From Penicillium oxalicum (lineage: Eukaryota > Ascomycota > Eurotiomycetes > Eurotiales > Aspergillaceae), in assembly GCF_001723175.1 (NCBI RefSeq), contig NC_064657.1, positions 806,001 to 870,000 on the forward strand: 64,000 bases of DNA, given 5' to 3'. This document shows positions 53,201 through 64,000 of the stretch, one piece after another. The notes below the pieces were generated by a model that worked only from the letters and a program-made list of their open reading frames with translations, had not been told where the DNA came from and did not search any database. Made by a program: the position numbers and the translations under genes. Numbering within the stretch: position 1 is the stretch's first letter; the number at the start of each line of letters is the position of its first letter.

Positions 53201-53709
53201 TTTTCGCAGTTCACCTCGATGCTGCAACTCGTGGAGTGGCGGTTGCGGCATGCCGGATTCAATACCGTGATGCTCGATGGCACCATGACGCCGGCACAGC
53301 GTCAAAAGTCCATTGAGCATTTCATGAAGAACGCCGATGTCGAAGTCTTCCTTGTCTCGCTCAAAGCAGGTGGTGTGGCCTTGAACCTGACGGAAGCGTC
53401 TCGTGTCTTTATAGTGGATCCGTAAGTCATCTCTCCTGGGCACTCTCCCAACACATCTGCTGACCGTCACCCGTTAGATGGTGGAACCCTGCCGCTGAAT
53501 GGCAGAGTGCTGACCGAAGCCATCGCATTGGTCAGCAGAGACCATGCGTGATCACCCGATTGACGATTGAAGACTCGGTCGAATCACGAATTGTCCAGCT
53601 TCAAGAGAAGAAGGCGAACCTTATCCGAGGCACCATCAATAAAGATCAGGGCAAAGCCTTGGAGAAACTCACTCCTGAGGATATGCAGTTCCTGTTCCGA
53701 GGCTCATGA
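50265..53709 (+). CDS. rad16: Global-genome NER ATPase Rad16 (SNF2 family with RING)
   Basis: DNA translocase that with Rad7 finds damage in silent chromatin. Exons are 50265-51179, 51245-51574, 51635-51743, 51816-51890, 51945-52003, 52067-52287, 52357-52403, 52469-52595, 52669-53421 and 53478-53709; 955 residues, phases closing. The N-terminal 300 residues are Ser/acid-rich and disordered. SNF2 motifs: [17 protein letters not shown], Walker [10 protein letters not shown], motif [32 protein letters not shown] Cys-rich insert follows ([25 protein letters not shown]), then a C3HC4 RING (CRVCDEP to CPQCH) and helicase C motifs [59 protein letters not shown]. All catalytic motifs look intact. Confidence 0.96.
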
Positions 53710-56088
53710 GAAGTCTGTGCACAGGAATGTCATGTACTCAGATACACATTCTGTCTCGGTCTTTTTGGGGGCAAGATCCTTTGACAACGTATTCTAGTCC
53801 TTCCGCGCCTCACGTTGAGCAAGCCTGGCTGGCTTACCCTTTCGCTTACGGGCCCCCCCACACCTTTTTGTCGTGAGGCTCTTGTCCGTGCGCGCGACGA
53901 CTGCGGACGGAATGCGTGGGACAAGAAAAACTTGGTCTGATGTTAATTAGCTAGCCAGTCATTATTTTTTGCAGATTACTACATGTTTGCCCATGACCTT
54001 GGCCGTCCGTCTCCGATTGAATGACTCACTCTTTGGCAAGCGAACCATGACTCCATATTCATGTTAATGCTCTTCAGTAGGATCTTTACCATTCTGGCAG
54101 CGAGGAGAGGTAGCTTGTCACCTAGACCATTTCATGGAATCAGCGTGCTTTCTCGGTTCCTGCACTCAGTTGCCATAGAGCAGGTATATTCTTTGAAGTT
54201 ATTCACTGTTGCATTGCTGTTGCCGTACTCTTGTCGGGTTTCGCTCACCGAGGGCCACGTGGAGATGATGATAGACAAGAGTTTCATCATTCGAAGCGCA
54301 CATGAACTGTTCAACCGAGACAAACCAAGTCTACGGGCCCTATCGATGGCTTGTTGTGATCGGTGCCTCAGAGAGTTTGACGATCTGCAGGGTTCGCTCA
54401 GAGCTTTTATTCTTTTCGCACCACGTTCCGTTTGGGTCCTTTACTGGGTGGAGCTTGATCAGATGTCTTACACACTACACAGCACCCAACTACACACTGT
54501 AAATGTGCATATGTTTTTGCTTTTATTCCGGTTGACTAGATCTAGTGCCTTGAGAGCGGATCGTAGACGATCGTAGACTGGAGGAGTTCTCAGACTTTAA
54601 TTACAAAAAAATTAGCTCCCGACGTGCATATATCGACGAACCGATGATACATATATAACTGAGAGCTGTGTGTCAAACAGTCCTATTGGTATAGTTTCAT
54701 GTTTCATACATTCTTGAACTATTGAACCAGTAAGAACAATGTCCGCAATTCACATCCTGCACATTACCACATGCACAACATCCTGTCTGGTAGAGGGCCA
54801 TGTACGGCATGTCGGTGAACTGGTGACCAGACTCGATCTGGGTTCGGCAGGGTCTGGAAAAACTTGGTCTCTCCCAAGCCACCGCGTCGGAAGGAGTTGA
54901 CCAACTCCGCCGCGACCCAAGAAAACGTGACGAGTGCCAATCACATGCCCGAGTCGTGGGGCACCACTGGACATCACCTGCGACCATGTGTGTTATGCTC
55001 TACCAAGAAAAAAAAAGGACAACGGTCAACTCAGTATTGACGACCCCAGTGTGGCTGGGCTGACCATTAAAATGCAAGCTGGTCAACACGAGTTAGTGCT
55101 CACTACTCATTGGAGGAGGGATTGATTCCCCGCAGACCCTGTCTCATGTCATGCAGACCATTCCATCCTTGAAGGTATACTTTAGGCTGCGGGTATACAC
55201 GACCGACCACAAAGTATAGATAATTGGACAGGGGTGATGATTACCGCAAAGCCATATTCCCTTGACACGGATATGCCAATCACAGCAGTCAGATGCAGAC
55301 TACTAATAATGTATCTGGCAGACAGGAATCGATCGTCAAACGGGGTGTGTTCCCCGGCACGTCATCACGCATCCATAATTGCCTATCGGGGGCATCTCCT
55401 TTGTCATTTGGAGCGGAAACACCCTCCACCAGAGACGCGAGATAGAAGGAGAGTCCACTGCAAACGACGATCTCTCCCGGATTGGACCCACGGCCAGTCG
55501 GCTCAAGGGCGTGGCCGAGCTATGTATATGAACATTGTGATTGTCCTCGCGAGTTGAACGATCTCCCGGTGAAATGCTGTTGCCTGGTCCTCCGTCACTT
55601 GTGGACCGCGGTAAGGCTGAAAAAGCTTGGCCGCTCGTCCCAGCCCTGCGAGAAGAAGAACAGAAAGAAAGAAGGGAGGAAAAAAAAACCAGTCGAAATA
55701 CATAAGCCGACCGAGCCGCCGGCGCGCAGCTGCCATGGAACCATCAAAACGAGTCATTTAACCCCCCCCCTCGACAGACCTGCCCAGGCAGCGTGGTACC
55801 CATCGCGGTCTGAACCTAGGTTGATCTCACAGGGCGAACCAGTGTAGAAATTGTTGGTTCCTTCCGAACGGGCGCAACGTGCTTCCTTTTCTAATAAAGC
55901 CCCGCCGCAGCTCAAACTCTCGTGCCCTTTCATCTTTGATTCGAGACTCTATTCCCTGCGCCCGTGTGAGCTCTTTCTTCCCCCTCGCGCTCCTCGGTCA
56001 GAGCTATCCGCCCCTCGACGACTGATCGCAGTCGCTCGATCCTCGCGACCTTTGCACCCCCACCAGGGTCTCACCTCCTGACGTCAGC
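53710..56088. other. 2.4 kb intergenic region, rad16 to C2 gene
   Basis: No gene was recognised. A 171-codon plus-strand open frame at 54061-54576 has no family resemblance and no visible splice context, so it was not called. The right 250 bp, pyrimidine-rich, should be the leader of the C2-domain gene. Confidence 0.5.
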
Positions 56089-57986
56089 ATGTGTGCGATG
56101 AAGGTCGACCATTATGGTCCCAAGTTGGTCTCCAAGGCTGACAAGATCACCAACCACATCAGCTTGACAGACAGCTCCAAGCCCGCCGGTGGATATGATT
56201 CGACTCCCATCCCTCATGCGCCGCCGGGGTATACTGTCAAGTTCACCTTCCATCGCGCGGTGGATCTGCCTTTTGCAGATATCAACAATTTATCATCTGA
56301 TCCCTTCGTCTCCGCGCGCCTCGAGGTGGACTTGCCCCGTCGCCATAAGCAGGATCCGGACATGACCTTTCGAACACCGACAGTTCACAAGAACAAGAAC
56401 CCGGTCTGGAATGCCGAATGGATCGTCGCCAATGTGCCCGCCTCGGGATTCAAACTCAAGGCATTTGTCTTGGACGAAGACCCCGCGGATCACGATGACA
56501 AGCTCGGTCTGGCGACCATCGAAACGCATTCGCTCTCCGAGTCGTGGTCGCCGCTTCGAGAGCAGGCGGTCAAGGTGAAGCATCGCTTTGCCAGCAAGCG
56601 CGTCTACGCTCTCACCAACATTCAAAAACTCACAGGCCATCATAGGGACTCATTGCTCTACGTGAGCGTGGAATGTCTGGGGAGGACGCCGGGCGAGGAA
56701 GGCGGCCAAATCTATACGGTGGGGCCGAACATGTGGTTCAAGCACTTTTCGCCCCTGATCGGTCGGTTGGCCGGCGTCAAGGATCAGGTGCAAAAGCAGG
56801 ATGCGAATGGCAAAGACATCAGTCGATACAAGTGAGTGGATCATCCTCGCCAAGCCCCACCTGCAGAGGGGAGGTTCGGACCACTAGTGACGGTCATCGA
56901 TGCTGACTGGTGATTTGTTCGCCGCTTCGCAGTTTCCAGGCGATTGAGATGCAGTTGGCGGGGCCCGTCCCCTCCCAAATGTATCATCGCTATGTGGAAT
57001 TCAAGCCGTTCGTCGCGGGCATGTTCCAGGCCCAGAGCCTGCGCGGCCGCATCCTGCACAAGGCGCTCCATCACCAGCACCAACGCATCTACAACTACGA
57101 CCGCACCACCCAGTCGGGGGTGTTCCCCAAACCGTGTCGAGAGTTGGCCCAGAAATTCTTGGAGTTTGTCCAGTATGGCCAGGGGGGACGTATCTTCACC
57201 TACGTGCTCATGTTAGACGGCAAGTTCCGCTTCACCGAGACGGGCAAGGAATTCGGGATTGATCTCCTGAGCAAGCATACGATGCACAGCGACGTGACCA
57301 GCTACATCGCCTTCTCCGGCGAATTCTTCGTGCGCGCGCGTCGACCCCACCGACACACACACCGACACCGTTCGCAATCCTCCACCACCTCACGGCCCCC
57401 GACGGCCGCACAGGCGAACGACTTTCCCGTGGAGGAAGACGCCGGCAGGAGCGCACGCGGAAAAGATTCCCAAGAGTCCCAGGAAGTGTCCACTGAACCC
57501 TCCGACTACGATCTCTACATCGACAACGACAGTGGCACCTATCGTCCCAATGCCGAACTCCTGCCTCTCTTAAAGGACTTTATGGCCTCGAATCTCCCCG
57601 GCCTCCACATCACCACTCTGGACTGCAACAGCGAGGCCGAAAAGATGAAAAAACTCAAGGAAGAGCAGCAGGATGCCAAGAGCAAAGAAGGACGGATGAT
57701 CACGTACTTGCAGCAAAGCAGCAGCTCCTCCTCCCTCTCGTCCATCTCCAGCTCCGAGGAAGAGGCCCTGAACGAGCGAAGTGGCACCGGGAAGCCGCGT
57801 GGTGGATTTTCGCGACGCGTGCATGAGATGCGCGATGTCAAGGGCCAGATGATGCGGTGGGTGGAACATGACGGCCATCCTGATCGCCCCCCCAATCGCC
57901 ATCTTGCTGGACGGGATCGCGCTGCTTCTCTGGGGGATGCTGTCTCGTCGGGTCCGGCCTCGTCAGCGGTGAATACGGCGGCGTAA
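56089..57986 (+). CDS. C2-domain protein of unknown function
   Basis: Exons are 56089-56831 and 56933-57986, giving 598 residues. The N-terminal C2 domain at about 45-165 shows YTVKFTFHRAVDLPFADINN, SSDPFVSARLEV, FRTPTVHKNKNPVWNAEWIV and FKLKAFVLDEDPADHDDKLG. These include Asp residues in the places that bind calcium in C2 folds, so membrane binding with Ca2+ is plausible. A second, well-ordered region at about 180-430 (WFKHFSPLIGRLAG, FQAIEMQLAGPVPSQMYHRY, LHKALHHQHQRIYNYDRTT, GGRIFTYVLMLDGKFRFTET, DVTSYIAFSGEFFVRA) is unknown to me. A His/Arg-Ser linker and a Ser-rich acidic tail follow. The start was chosen at the first ATG; MKVDHYGPKLVSKADKITNH makes the alternative at Met4 possible. Confidence 0.85.
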
Positions 57987-59414
57987 AGGAGATCACCCGG
58001 ATCAAGGCCACCCTGCGCGGCTCTTTCTCCCTCCCTTGGTGAACTGCTGCTGTTTTGCTTTGGTTGACTGTTTTTGCTTTCCGCTGGATCTGGTGCGGTT
58101 AATCTGCCTGTTTCAAGCGTCCCATGCGTTTCTCTTGCATGTTTCCATAACCTTGTCGGTCGCCCCGCCCCGTTTCATCCTCCTCCTCGTCCTTTCTGTC
58201 CCCTTTGATTTCCCCATCATTATCATCATGATCCTTTTTTTTAATTTATTTTTCCCCCTTTGGATCGGTGAACACGCCTGACGATGTTTATGACCTGGTT
58301 GACGATGCGATGTCTTGCTCATGAAAGATAGAGGCGGCGCTATTTTGTTTATTTTCATTTTTTATTCTGGGGGTTTTTGTGCGCGTGTATCACCCACACC
58401 TTCACGAGGCTCCCATGTGATTGATGCTTTAATGATACTATTTTTAGCTTCTCCGTCCTGGTGCCTGTGAAGCTGCGTACTGTGTAAATCAAGCAACATG
58501 GCGATTGGATCATCTCCTCTTCCTCATGACTCTCGAATCTCTTTTCTTCCCGACGTTGGAACGTCCAGCCCTTTAAGCGCCGCGGAAGAGTATCGGATCG
58601 AGAGTCCGTTTCAGCCGCTTACGAAGCTTCACCATCACCACATCAGGCTTCAGATCATCTGATCTGCCCTTTCCAATTACATAAGTTGTCCTGATTCAAT
58701 GACCCACGCCTACGCCTCTCTTCAGGAATGCTTGCGCCTTCTCTCGAGGCATGTCCATCTACTGTAGGCAGCTATCTCATCACGTCGTGGTTCGTTGACC
58801 GGTCCTGTCGCGTGGTCAGATGTTTCATCCGATCACCAACTGGTGAGCGGCCGTCATGATCGACAGCCCCCGCCTCGCAAATCCGAAACCGCCCAAAGAT
58901 TCACCAGAAAAAGAGGCCCCCTGCGTCCCCCGGCGCAAATCGAACTCGATCCAAACCCACTTCTCATCCACCTCCTGCCCCTCTCTCCTTCTCTGTCCTT
59001 CCCCGATCTTTATCACCGTCTAAGCTTTCTTCTTCCCCCCCTTTTTCTCTTTGGGGGCCCATTTTCAAAACAACCTCCTCCTGATCCGATCCACCTGACC
59101 TGTGCTCCGTGCCCACATCTTCTGCGCTCCGCCCCCTCCTCTCCCCTCCTCACCTTCTCGCCTGATCGGTCTGCTGGTCTCCGCCATTCGAACCCACCAG
59201 TCACTCGAGGCCACTGTTCTCCTACACGACTCGACAGTACTGCCCATATCTGAATGACGGATCTCTCTTGCGCGCCCACGCATCTCTTGTCACGAAGACG
59301 GAGACATCTCCTGGGCCGCCCGCTCTGCCGATGGCCGCCTAATCGTCTCGGTGTTTATCCCGCCTTCGTTTCACGCCGTGTCTTGAATCGGCGGTGTCGC
59401 GCCCGCAGTTCGCC
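57987..59414. other. 1.4 kb intergenic region, C2 gene to ArfGAP gene
   Basis: The left 450 bp are T-rich (3' side of the C2 gene). The right 500 bp (58900-59414) are strongly C/T-rich and should be promoter and leader of the ArfGAP gene. No gene was recognised. Confidence 0.5.
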
Positions 59415-62400
59415 ATGGGCAATGTCGCAAGCCGTCTGGATGATGGGAGCTTGTTCTTCAAGGATCAAAATCGACGTGTGTCCTGCCCCTCTCACCCACC
59501 TTGCGTCGTCGCGGACTGCTGCTCTCAGTCACCTGTTTCGATGCGTGTCCTTCCCGCGCCCGATCGAGAGAACTAACGGGGTCGTTATGTGCTTGAAACA
59601 GTAACCATTGCGGCCGTGACGATCAGCAACTCCCGCCGTCGATTGTTGACGCTGTCCCCGAATGCGTTTCCGGCGACCAGATTCCATGCGAAGCGAGAGC
59701 CGGGTGATGATACCCCGATTGAATATATCCAGGTAGGAGACATTGGTGGGGGCGATTTTGAGCGAGGAAGGGGGGCCAACCCCTGCCCTCTCCCAAAACA
59801 AAACGGCATGCTATTGCTGTAAATGGGCATGAAAGGGCCAACATGTCGAAAACAACAAGCTAACATCGTGGGACGGTGATGAAAACTGTAGGATCCGGAT
59901 GCTCCTCCAACCGCACCGTTTCCATCGTTCTTGCTACGACTCTTGAATGACGACGAGCTGATCTTCCACTTCACATTCGTTCTTCGTCAAACTCCAACCG
60001 GGAATGTCGCTGGCTCGACGGTGAATGGCGTCTCGACATCGCTGCCGGAGGTGCTGGATACAGTCCTCACGGGACTCACGTTCGCTCATGCTTCCAACTC
60101 AAAGGAGCTGGATAATCTCATTACCCGCGAGTTCCACGCAAACCCAAACCTCCAGAATAACTCCAATGTCCAACTCATCGGTAACTATTCGACCGAGGGC
60201 AGCCCCTCGGTCTCGTTCGAATGGTCCTGGCGGTGGAAGCCACCCAAGGTGACCGAGGATCGGGGAGGTGGATGGCGCAATAGCTGCAGTTTCTTGGACT
60301 ATGATCAAAAGACCAACCGCCTCAACACCCTGGCGCATTTTGAGTTTTGGGTGCACAGCAGCCTCAACCGACCGTTGCCGAGTCCGCTTTTGTTGTCGCC
60401 ATCCCTGGAGCTGCCGATCATTCCTGCGCGAAATCGCATCGCATCCAGCCATTCGGCCATCTCACACATAAGCGACAGCGATGCCTTGTCGGCATCCAAT
60501 TTCCCAGTGACCAGTCCGTCCGAATCGCTAGAAGGGCCTCAACTGCCTCCGGTTCCCACGGCGCCGCCCCCTCCACCCCCCGTCAAAGTTGACCTGGTGC
60601 ACTCTCGTCCGGGGGAGGACATGAGTGCGGTTGAAGATGGCCCGCTCTTCCGGGCCACCATGAAATCCCTGGAGCAAAAGACCGGCAGCATGCGCTCGAA
60701 AATCAAAAAGGTGCTCAAAAAGGCTGAGGCCGCGCAGGCAGCCCAAGTGGCCTGCAACGAGGCCATGGAAGCTTTCCTGAGCTCCTTGAGCGATGCGTCC
60801 ACGTCCAACGCTAATGCGATCCAGCCCGCGTTGGATCACTACTTTGAGAAGATTGCACGACAGATTCAGAATTACGAGCAGACGAATACCTTGCAATTAC
60901 AGAAGCTCGTGATCGAACCTCTCATCAAGCTCTATCATAATGACATCAAACAAGCCGAATCGAAAAAGAAGGACTTTGACGAAGAGTCTCGAGACTACTA
61001 CGCCTACGTTAGCCGCTACCTCGGTCAACGGCAAGATTCTCTCAAGGAGAAGAAGCGGGCCGAGAGCGACTCCAAATACCAGGCGAAGCGGCGCAACTTT
61101 GAACTGAAGCGGTTCGATTACTCGTCTTTCATGCAAGACCTGCACGGAGGTCGCAAGGAGCAGGAGGTCCTTTCTCATTTGACCAAGTATGCAGAGTTCC
61201 AAGCCCAGGCCTTCCTGGCGGCGGCTCAAAAAGTCGAAGAAATGGCACCGCAATTGAATGCCCTCGTGCACGAAGTCAGCCAGGCCGACAAGGAGTTTCA
61301 GTTTCAACGGTCCGAGCGAGAAGAAAAGCGAAGAGCTCTGGAAAAAAACAGCAACCCGTATATGGAACCAGATGTGGTCAGTGGTGCCCCTATGAATCTG
61401 GCGACCACGTCGGGAACCGCGTCTACAACCGTCGCCTCCGCCACACTGAACAATGGCAGCTCGAGTGGAGAAGTGGAACTGGGACGAGCGGACAGCACAG
61501 GTTCGCAACTTCGGGGTGTTGTTAGCAACAGCTCGTCGGTTTCGTCGCAAGCCAATGCTGGCTCCGTCAGCTCAGCCACGGGAGTCTCGGCGCCTCTGGC
61601 GGCAAGCACCGCCATGACGGCACCTGCTCAGAACCGCTTCAAGGGGATTCGAGATTTGGAGGAACGTGAGAGTCTTGGATCTGATCGTTCCGCCGGCCAG
61701 CAACGGAAGGAAGGGCTTCTGTGGGCGCTTTCGCGTCCCGGCTCGCATATGGATCCCAAGGGCATCAATAAACAGGCGTGGCACAAGTAAGTTGAACAAT
61801 CCGTTTTTCCCCCTTCGAAAACAAAACGCTCTTTTTGTCATGCCCTTTTCCCCTTTGGCTCATTTGACTAATCTGTTATTCCCCTTTTCAGGTTCTGGAT
61901 TGTTTTAGACCAGGGCAAGCTCTCAGAATACAGTAATTGGAAACAAAAGCTAGATTTGCACATGGATCCGATTGATTTGCGGATGGCTTCTGTTCGCGAA
62001 GCCCGAAACGCAGAGCGGCGTTTTTGTTTCGAGGTGATCACGCCGCAATTCAAACGCATATATCAAGCCACTTCGGAGGAAGATATGGCGAACTGGATCC
62101 GCTCTATTAATAATGCACTGCAAAGTGCTGTGGAGGGACGAGGGATGCCACCACCGCCTGTGCCGTCCAAGAGTGAGAGCCCATCGAGTCGGGACATTGG
62201 CTCGGTTCTGACTGGCAAAAGCTCATCCGTCTCGGGCCACCATTCTTACTCGAATAGCTCCAGCTCCGGGGTGTCTGGCGTCAGTCGTCGCACCACAGTC
62301 GGGGCTCGACCGAGCTATGTGAGGAATGACAGCAGCTCGTACGAGGACAATCCAGCACGATTGCTGCAGGTTGTCCGCGACGCGGACGAAGGAAACAACT

Positions 62401-63314
62401 GGTGCGCCGATTGTGGCTCTTTGTCCAAGGTTGAGTGGGTGTCCATCAATCTTGGGATCATCCTGTGCATCGAGTGTAGCGGGATTCACCGATCACTGGG
62501 CACGCACATTTCCAAAATTCGCTCGCTCACGCTGGATGTGCATTCCTTCTCCAACGACATTGTGGAGATTCTGCTCCAGATTGGCAACCGTGTCAGTAAT
62601 ATGATCTGGGAGGCCACCCTGGATCACTCGGTGAAGCCGATCGCCAGCTCGACTCGCGAGCAGCGACTCAGATTCATCACGGCGAAATATGTGGACCGGA
62701 CGTTCGTGGAGCATCTCCCGTCTCCACGGTCCAGCTTTGCCACACCGGATGAGTCTCTCTTGGCATCCATCAAAAAGAACGATATCCAAGGAGTCCTGTA
62801 CGGAATCGCTCTTCGCGCAAACGTCAACGTGGCAGACCGGTCCCGCAATACCCACGCCGTCTTCCTGGCCCTAGCGGCCGCCGACCCAGCCTCTCCGGGC
62901 TCCACTCCGACCTCCATCTCAGCACGTTCCAGCGCCAAGGCGATCCCTTTCCCCGTCGCCGAGCTGCTGGTCCAAAACGGCGCCGAGATCCCGCCTGCGC
63001 CCCCGTCCATCCCACTCTCTCCGGCCGCCCAGCTGTATATCAGCCAGCGCACGGCCCGGACTCCGGCCTTTATTGGCTCCGTCCCGGGCAAATCGGTCGT
63101 CAGCGATACGCTTGGAACCCTCCCTACCATTCATTCCTCGTCTCTATCGGGTCGAGATGGGCCTGGACCTGTCTCTGCGGGTTCCGCGTCATATAGTTCG
63201 GCGAGCTCTTTGGATACGAATACCAGCCACAAGGATAAAGACAAATTATCCAAGCGGGGAAGTGCTGGGGCACGATTTGCGGGCAAGGTAGCTTCTTTGG
63301 GGATCGATCGATAG
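59415..63314 (+). CDS. csx2: BAR-PH-ArfGAP protein (Csx2/ACAP-like)
   Basis: GTPase-activating protein for Arf small GTPases in vesicle traffic. Exons are 59415-59475, 59602-59732, 59892-61786 and 61892-63314; 1169 residues, phases closing. It begins MGNVASRLDDGSLFFKD, where Gly2 and Ser6 fit an N-myristoylation signal. Residues 20-215 (SFLLRLLNDDELIFHFTFVL, VSFEWSWRWKPP, LNTLAHFEFWV) form an ordered region I do not recognise. A BAR-type helical domain runs at about 250-480 (KSLEQKTGSMRSKIKKVLKK, RDYYAYVSRYLGQRQDSL). A PH domain at about 640-740 (KQAWHKFWIVLDQGKLSEYS, DMANWIRSINNAL) is split by the third intron. The ArfGAP zinc finger WCADCGSLSKVEWVSINLG plus CIECSGIHRSLGTHISKIRS at about 840-960 has the CX2C-X16-CX2C spacing and Arg finger. 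Weak ankyrin-like sequence and a Ser/Pro-rich tail end the protein. Confidence 0.92.
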
Positions 63315-64000
63315 TGGAAATTGACCATTGATTCCGGCTCATTGTCATGTTCCACCATCACTACCTCTTGTCTGTTGTCATTACGGTATCAACATCACCG
63401 TGAGCCGTCGACGCCGCTCTCTTGCATCCCCGTGTACTTTCACGTCCATAACCCCCTTTTTCTACTCCTCTTCCTACTCCTCCTTGTCCTCCTCCCCTTC
63501 TTCTACATGTGATCATGTCCATCTATATGTCCCTCCCATTCCCCTTCTTACGTACATTTTACATTCTGCTAATGATCAGCCTTTTATACCAATCAACGAC
63601 CCGGGGAATTCGTTCTCTCCTTCTTGTGCTCTCAGTTCCCCTTGTCCTATTTTCCCCTGTACCTCAGTGAGAAGAAAGTGTTTATTATTGTCTACATGCT
63701 CGATTCAAGATGATGTATCTTGACGTTGATATGGATATGAGTCGTACGTCACCCTGTGTTGATTATTGCTCGATGATGAATATACCGGTGTGAATGATCG
63801 TCGCCGCTTGCACTTCAACTTTTATGAGACTTGCGCTTTTTATTGTGGGGGCCATCTTTTATGAAACATAGGTCCTTTTTTTTTCTTTTTACCAATGACA
63901 TACCCGATATGTAAATGCGAAGAGAAGAAATCCCACTTGAGTATGTTTTAACCTGAGCTGATGAATCATTGATATCACTATCACTATCACTTGACTACCA
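63315..64000 (+). other. 3' region after the ArfGAP gene, to window end
   Basis: T/C-rich (63440-63560), with no open frame of note; probably the 3' untranslated region and following spacer. Confidence 0.5.

Noticed and set aside
54061..54576. 171-codon plus-strand open frame between rad16 and the C2 gene
   Set aside because: No family resemblance, unusual composition (hydrophobic start, mixed tail), no splice context, and many stops nearby; most likely chance.

Overview
This window is nuclear DNA of a filamentous ascomycete, most likely an Eurotiales mould of the Aspergillus/Penicillium type. The evidence is: many short (about 50-130 nt) GT..AG introns, coding families typical of that group (a Cyp51B-type sterol demethylase, a KipA-type kinesin, a ChkB/Cds1 kinase), and an AT-rich left edge with a RIP-like dinucleotide bias. 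No bacterial-type operons, CRISPR arrays, rRNA or convincing tRNA genes were seen. All gene models below were spliced by eye; exon phases were checked by arithmetic and close in every gene except the one flagged as frameshifted.

Layout. 1-2.0 kb: TA-rich, repeat-bearing, gene-free DNA with two copies of a small inverted-repeat element. 2.1-7.9 kb: a RAMP4/Ysy6 ER protein, AP-3 delta adaptin (minus) and the ER membrane complex subunit EMC2. 7.9-11.0 kb: no recognisable gene. 11.0-13.6 kb: a low-complexity protein with a ubiquitin-like domain, broken by a one-base frameshift. 14.3-22.1 kb: a synaptojanin-like SAC1/inositol-5-phosphatase (minus), the G-patch protein PXR1, and a DGAT2 acyltransferase. 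22.9-26.0 kb: a KipA kinesin (minus). 26.0-30.3 kb: a 4.3 kb gene-poor gap. 30.3-39.2 kb: CDK7/Kin28 (minus), mitochondrial ribosomal protein mS41, cyp51B (minus) and the checkpoint kinase Chk2/ChkB (minus). 40.1-46.6 kb: the PI 4-kinase Stt4. 47.0-53.7 kb: RAD7 and RAD16 head to head. 56.1-63.3 kb: a C2-domain protein and a BAR-PH-ArfGAP protein.

How the genes relate. These are core housekeeping genes, not a secondary-metabolite or transferred cluster. Two themes recur: phosphoinositide and membrane traffic (SAC/5-phosphatase, Stt4, ArfGAP, AP-3 delta, C2 protein) and genome maintenance (Kin28/TFIIH, Chk2, RAD7, RAD16, PXR1). RAD7 and RAD16 are known to act as one complex in global-genome nucleotide excision repair, and here they share a 1.1 kb divergent intergenic region. 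At least five head-to-head pairs occur.

The most unusual features are structural: start codons split by an intron (AP-3 delta and RAD7), a start codon followed directly by an intron (RAMP4), a 17-nt microexon encoding the kinase activation-loop CGTPS motif of Chk2, a GC-AG intron in stt4, and the frameshift in the ubiquitin-like gene. I saw no clear sign of a wholly new biological system.
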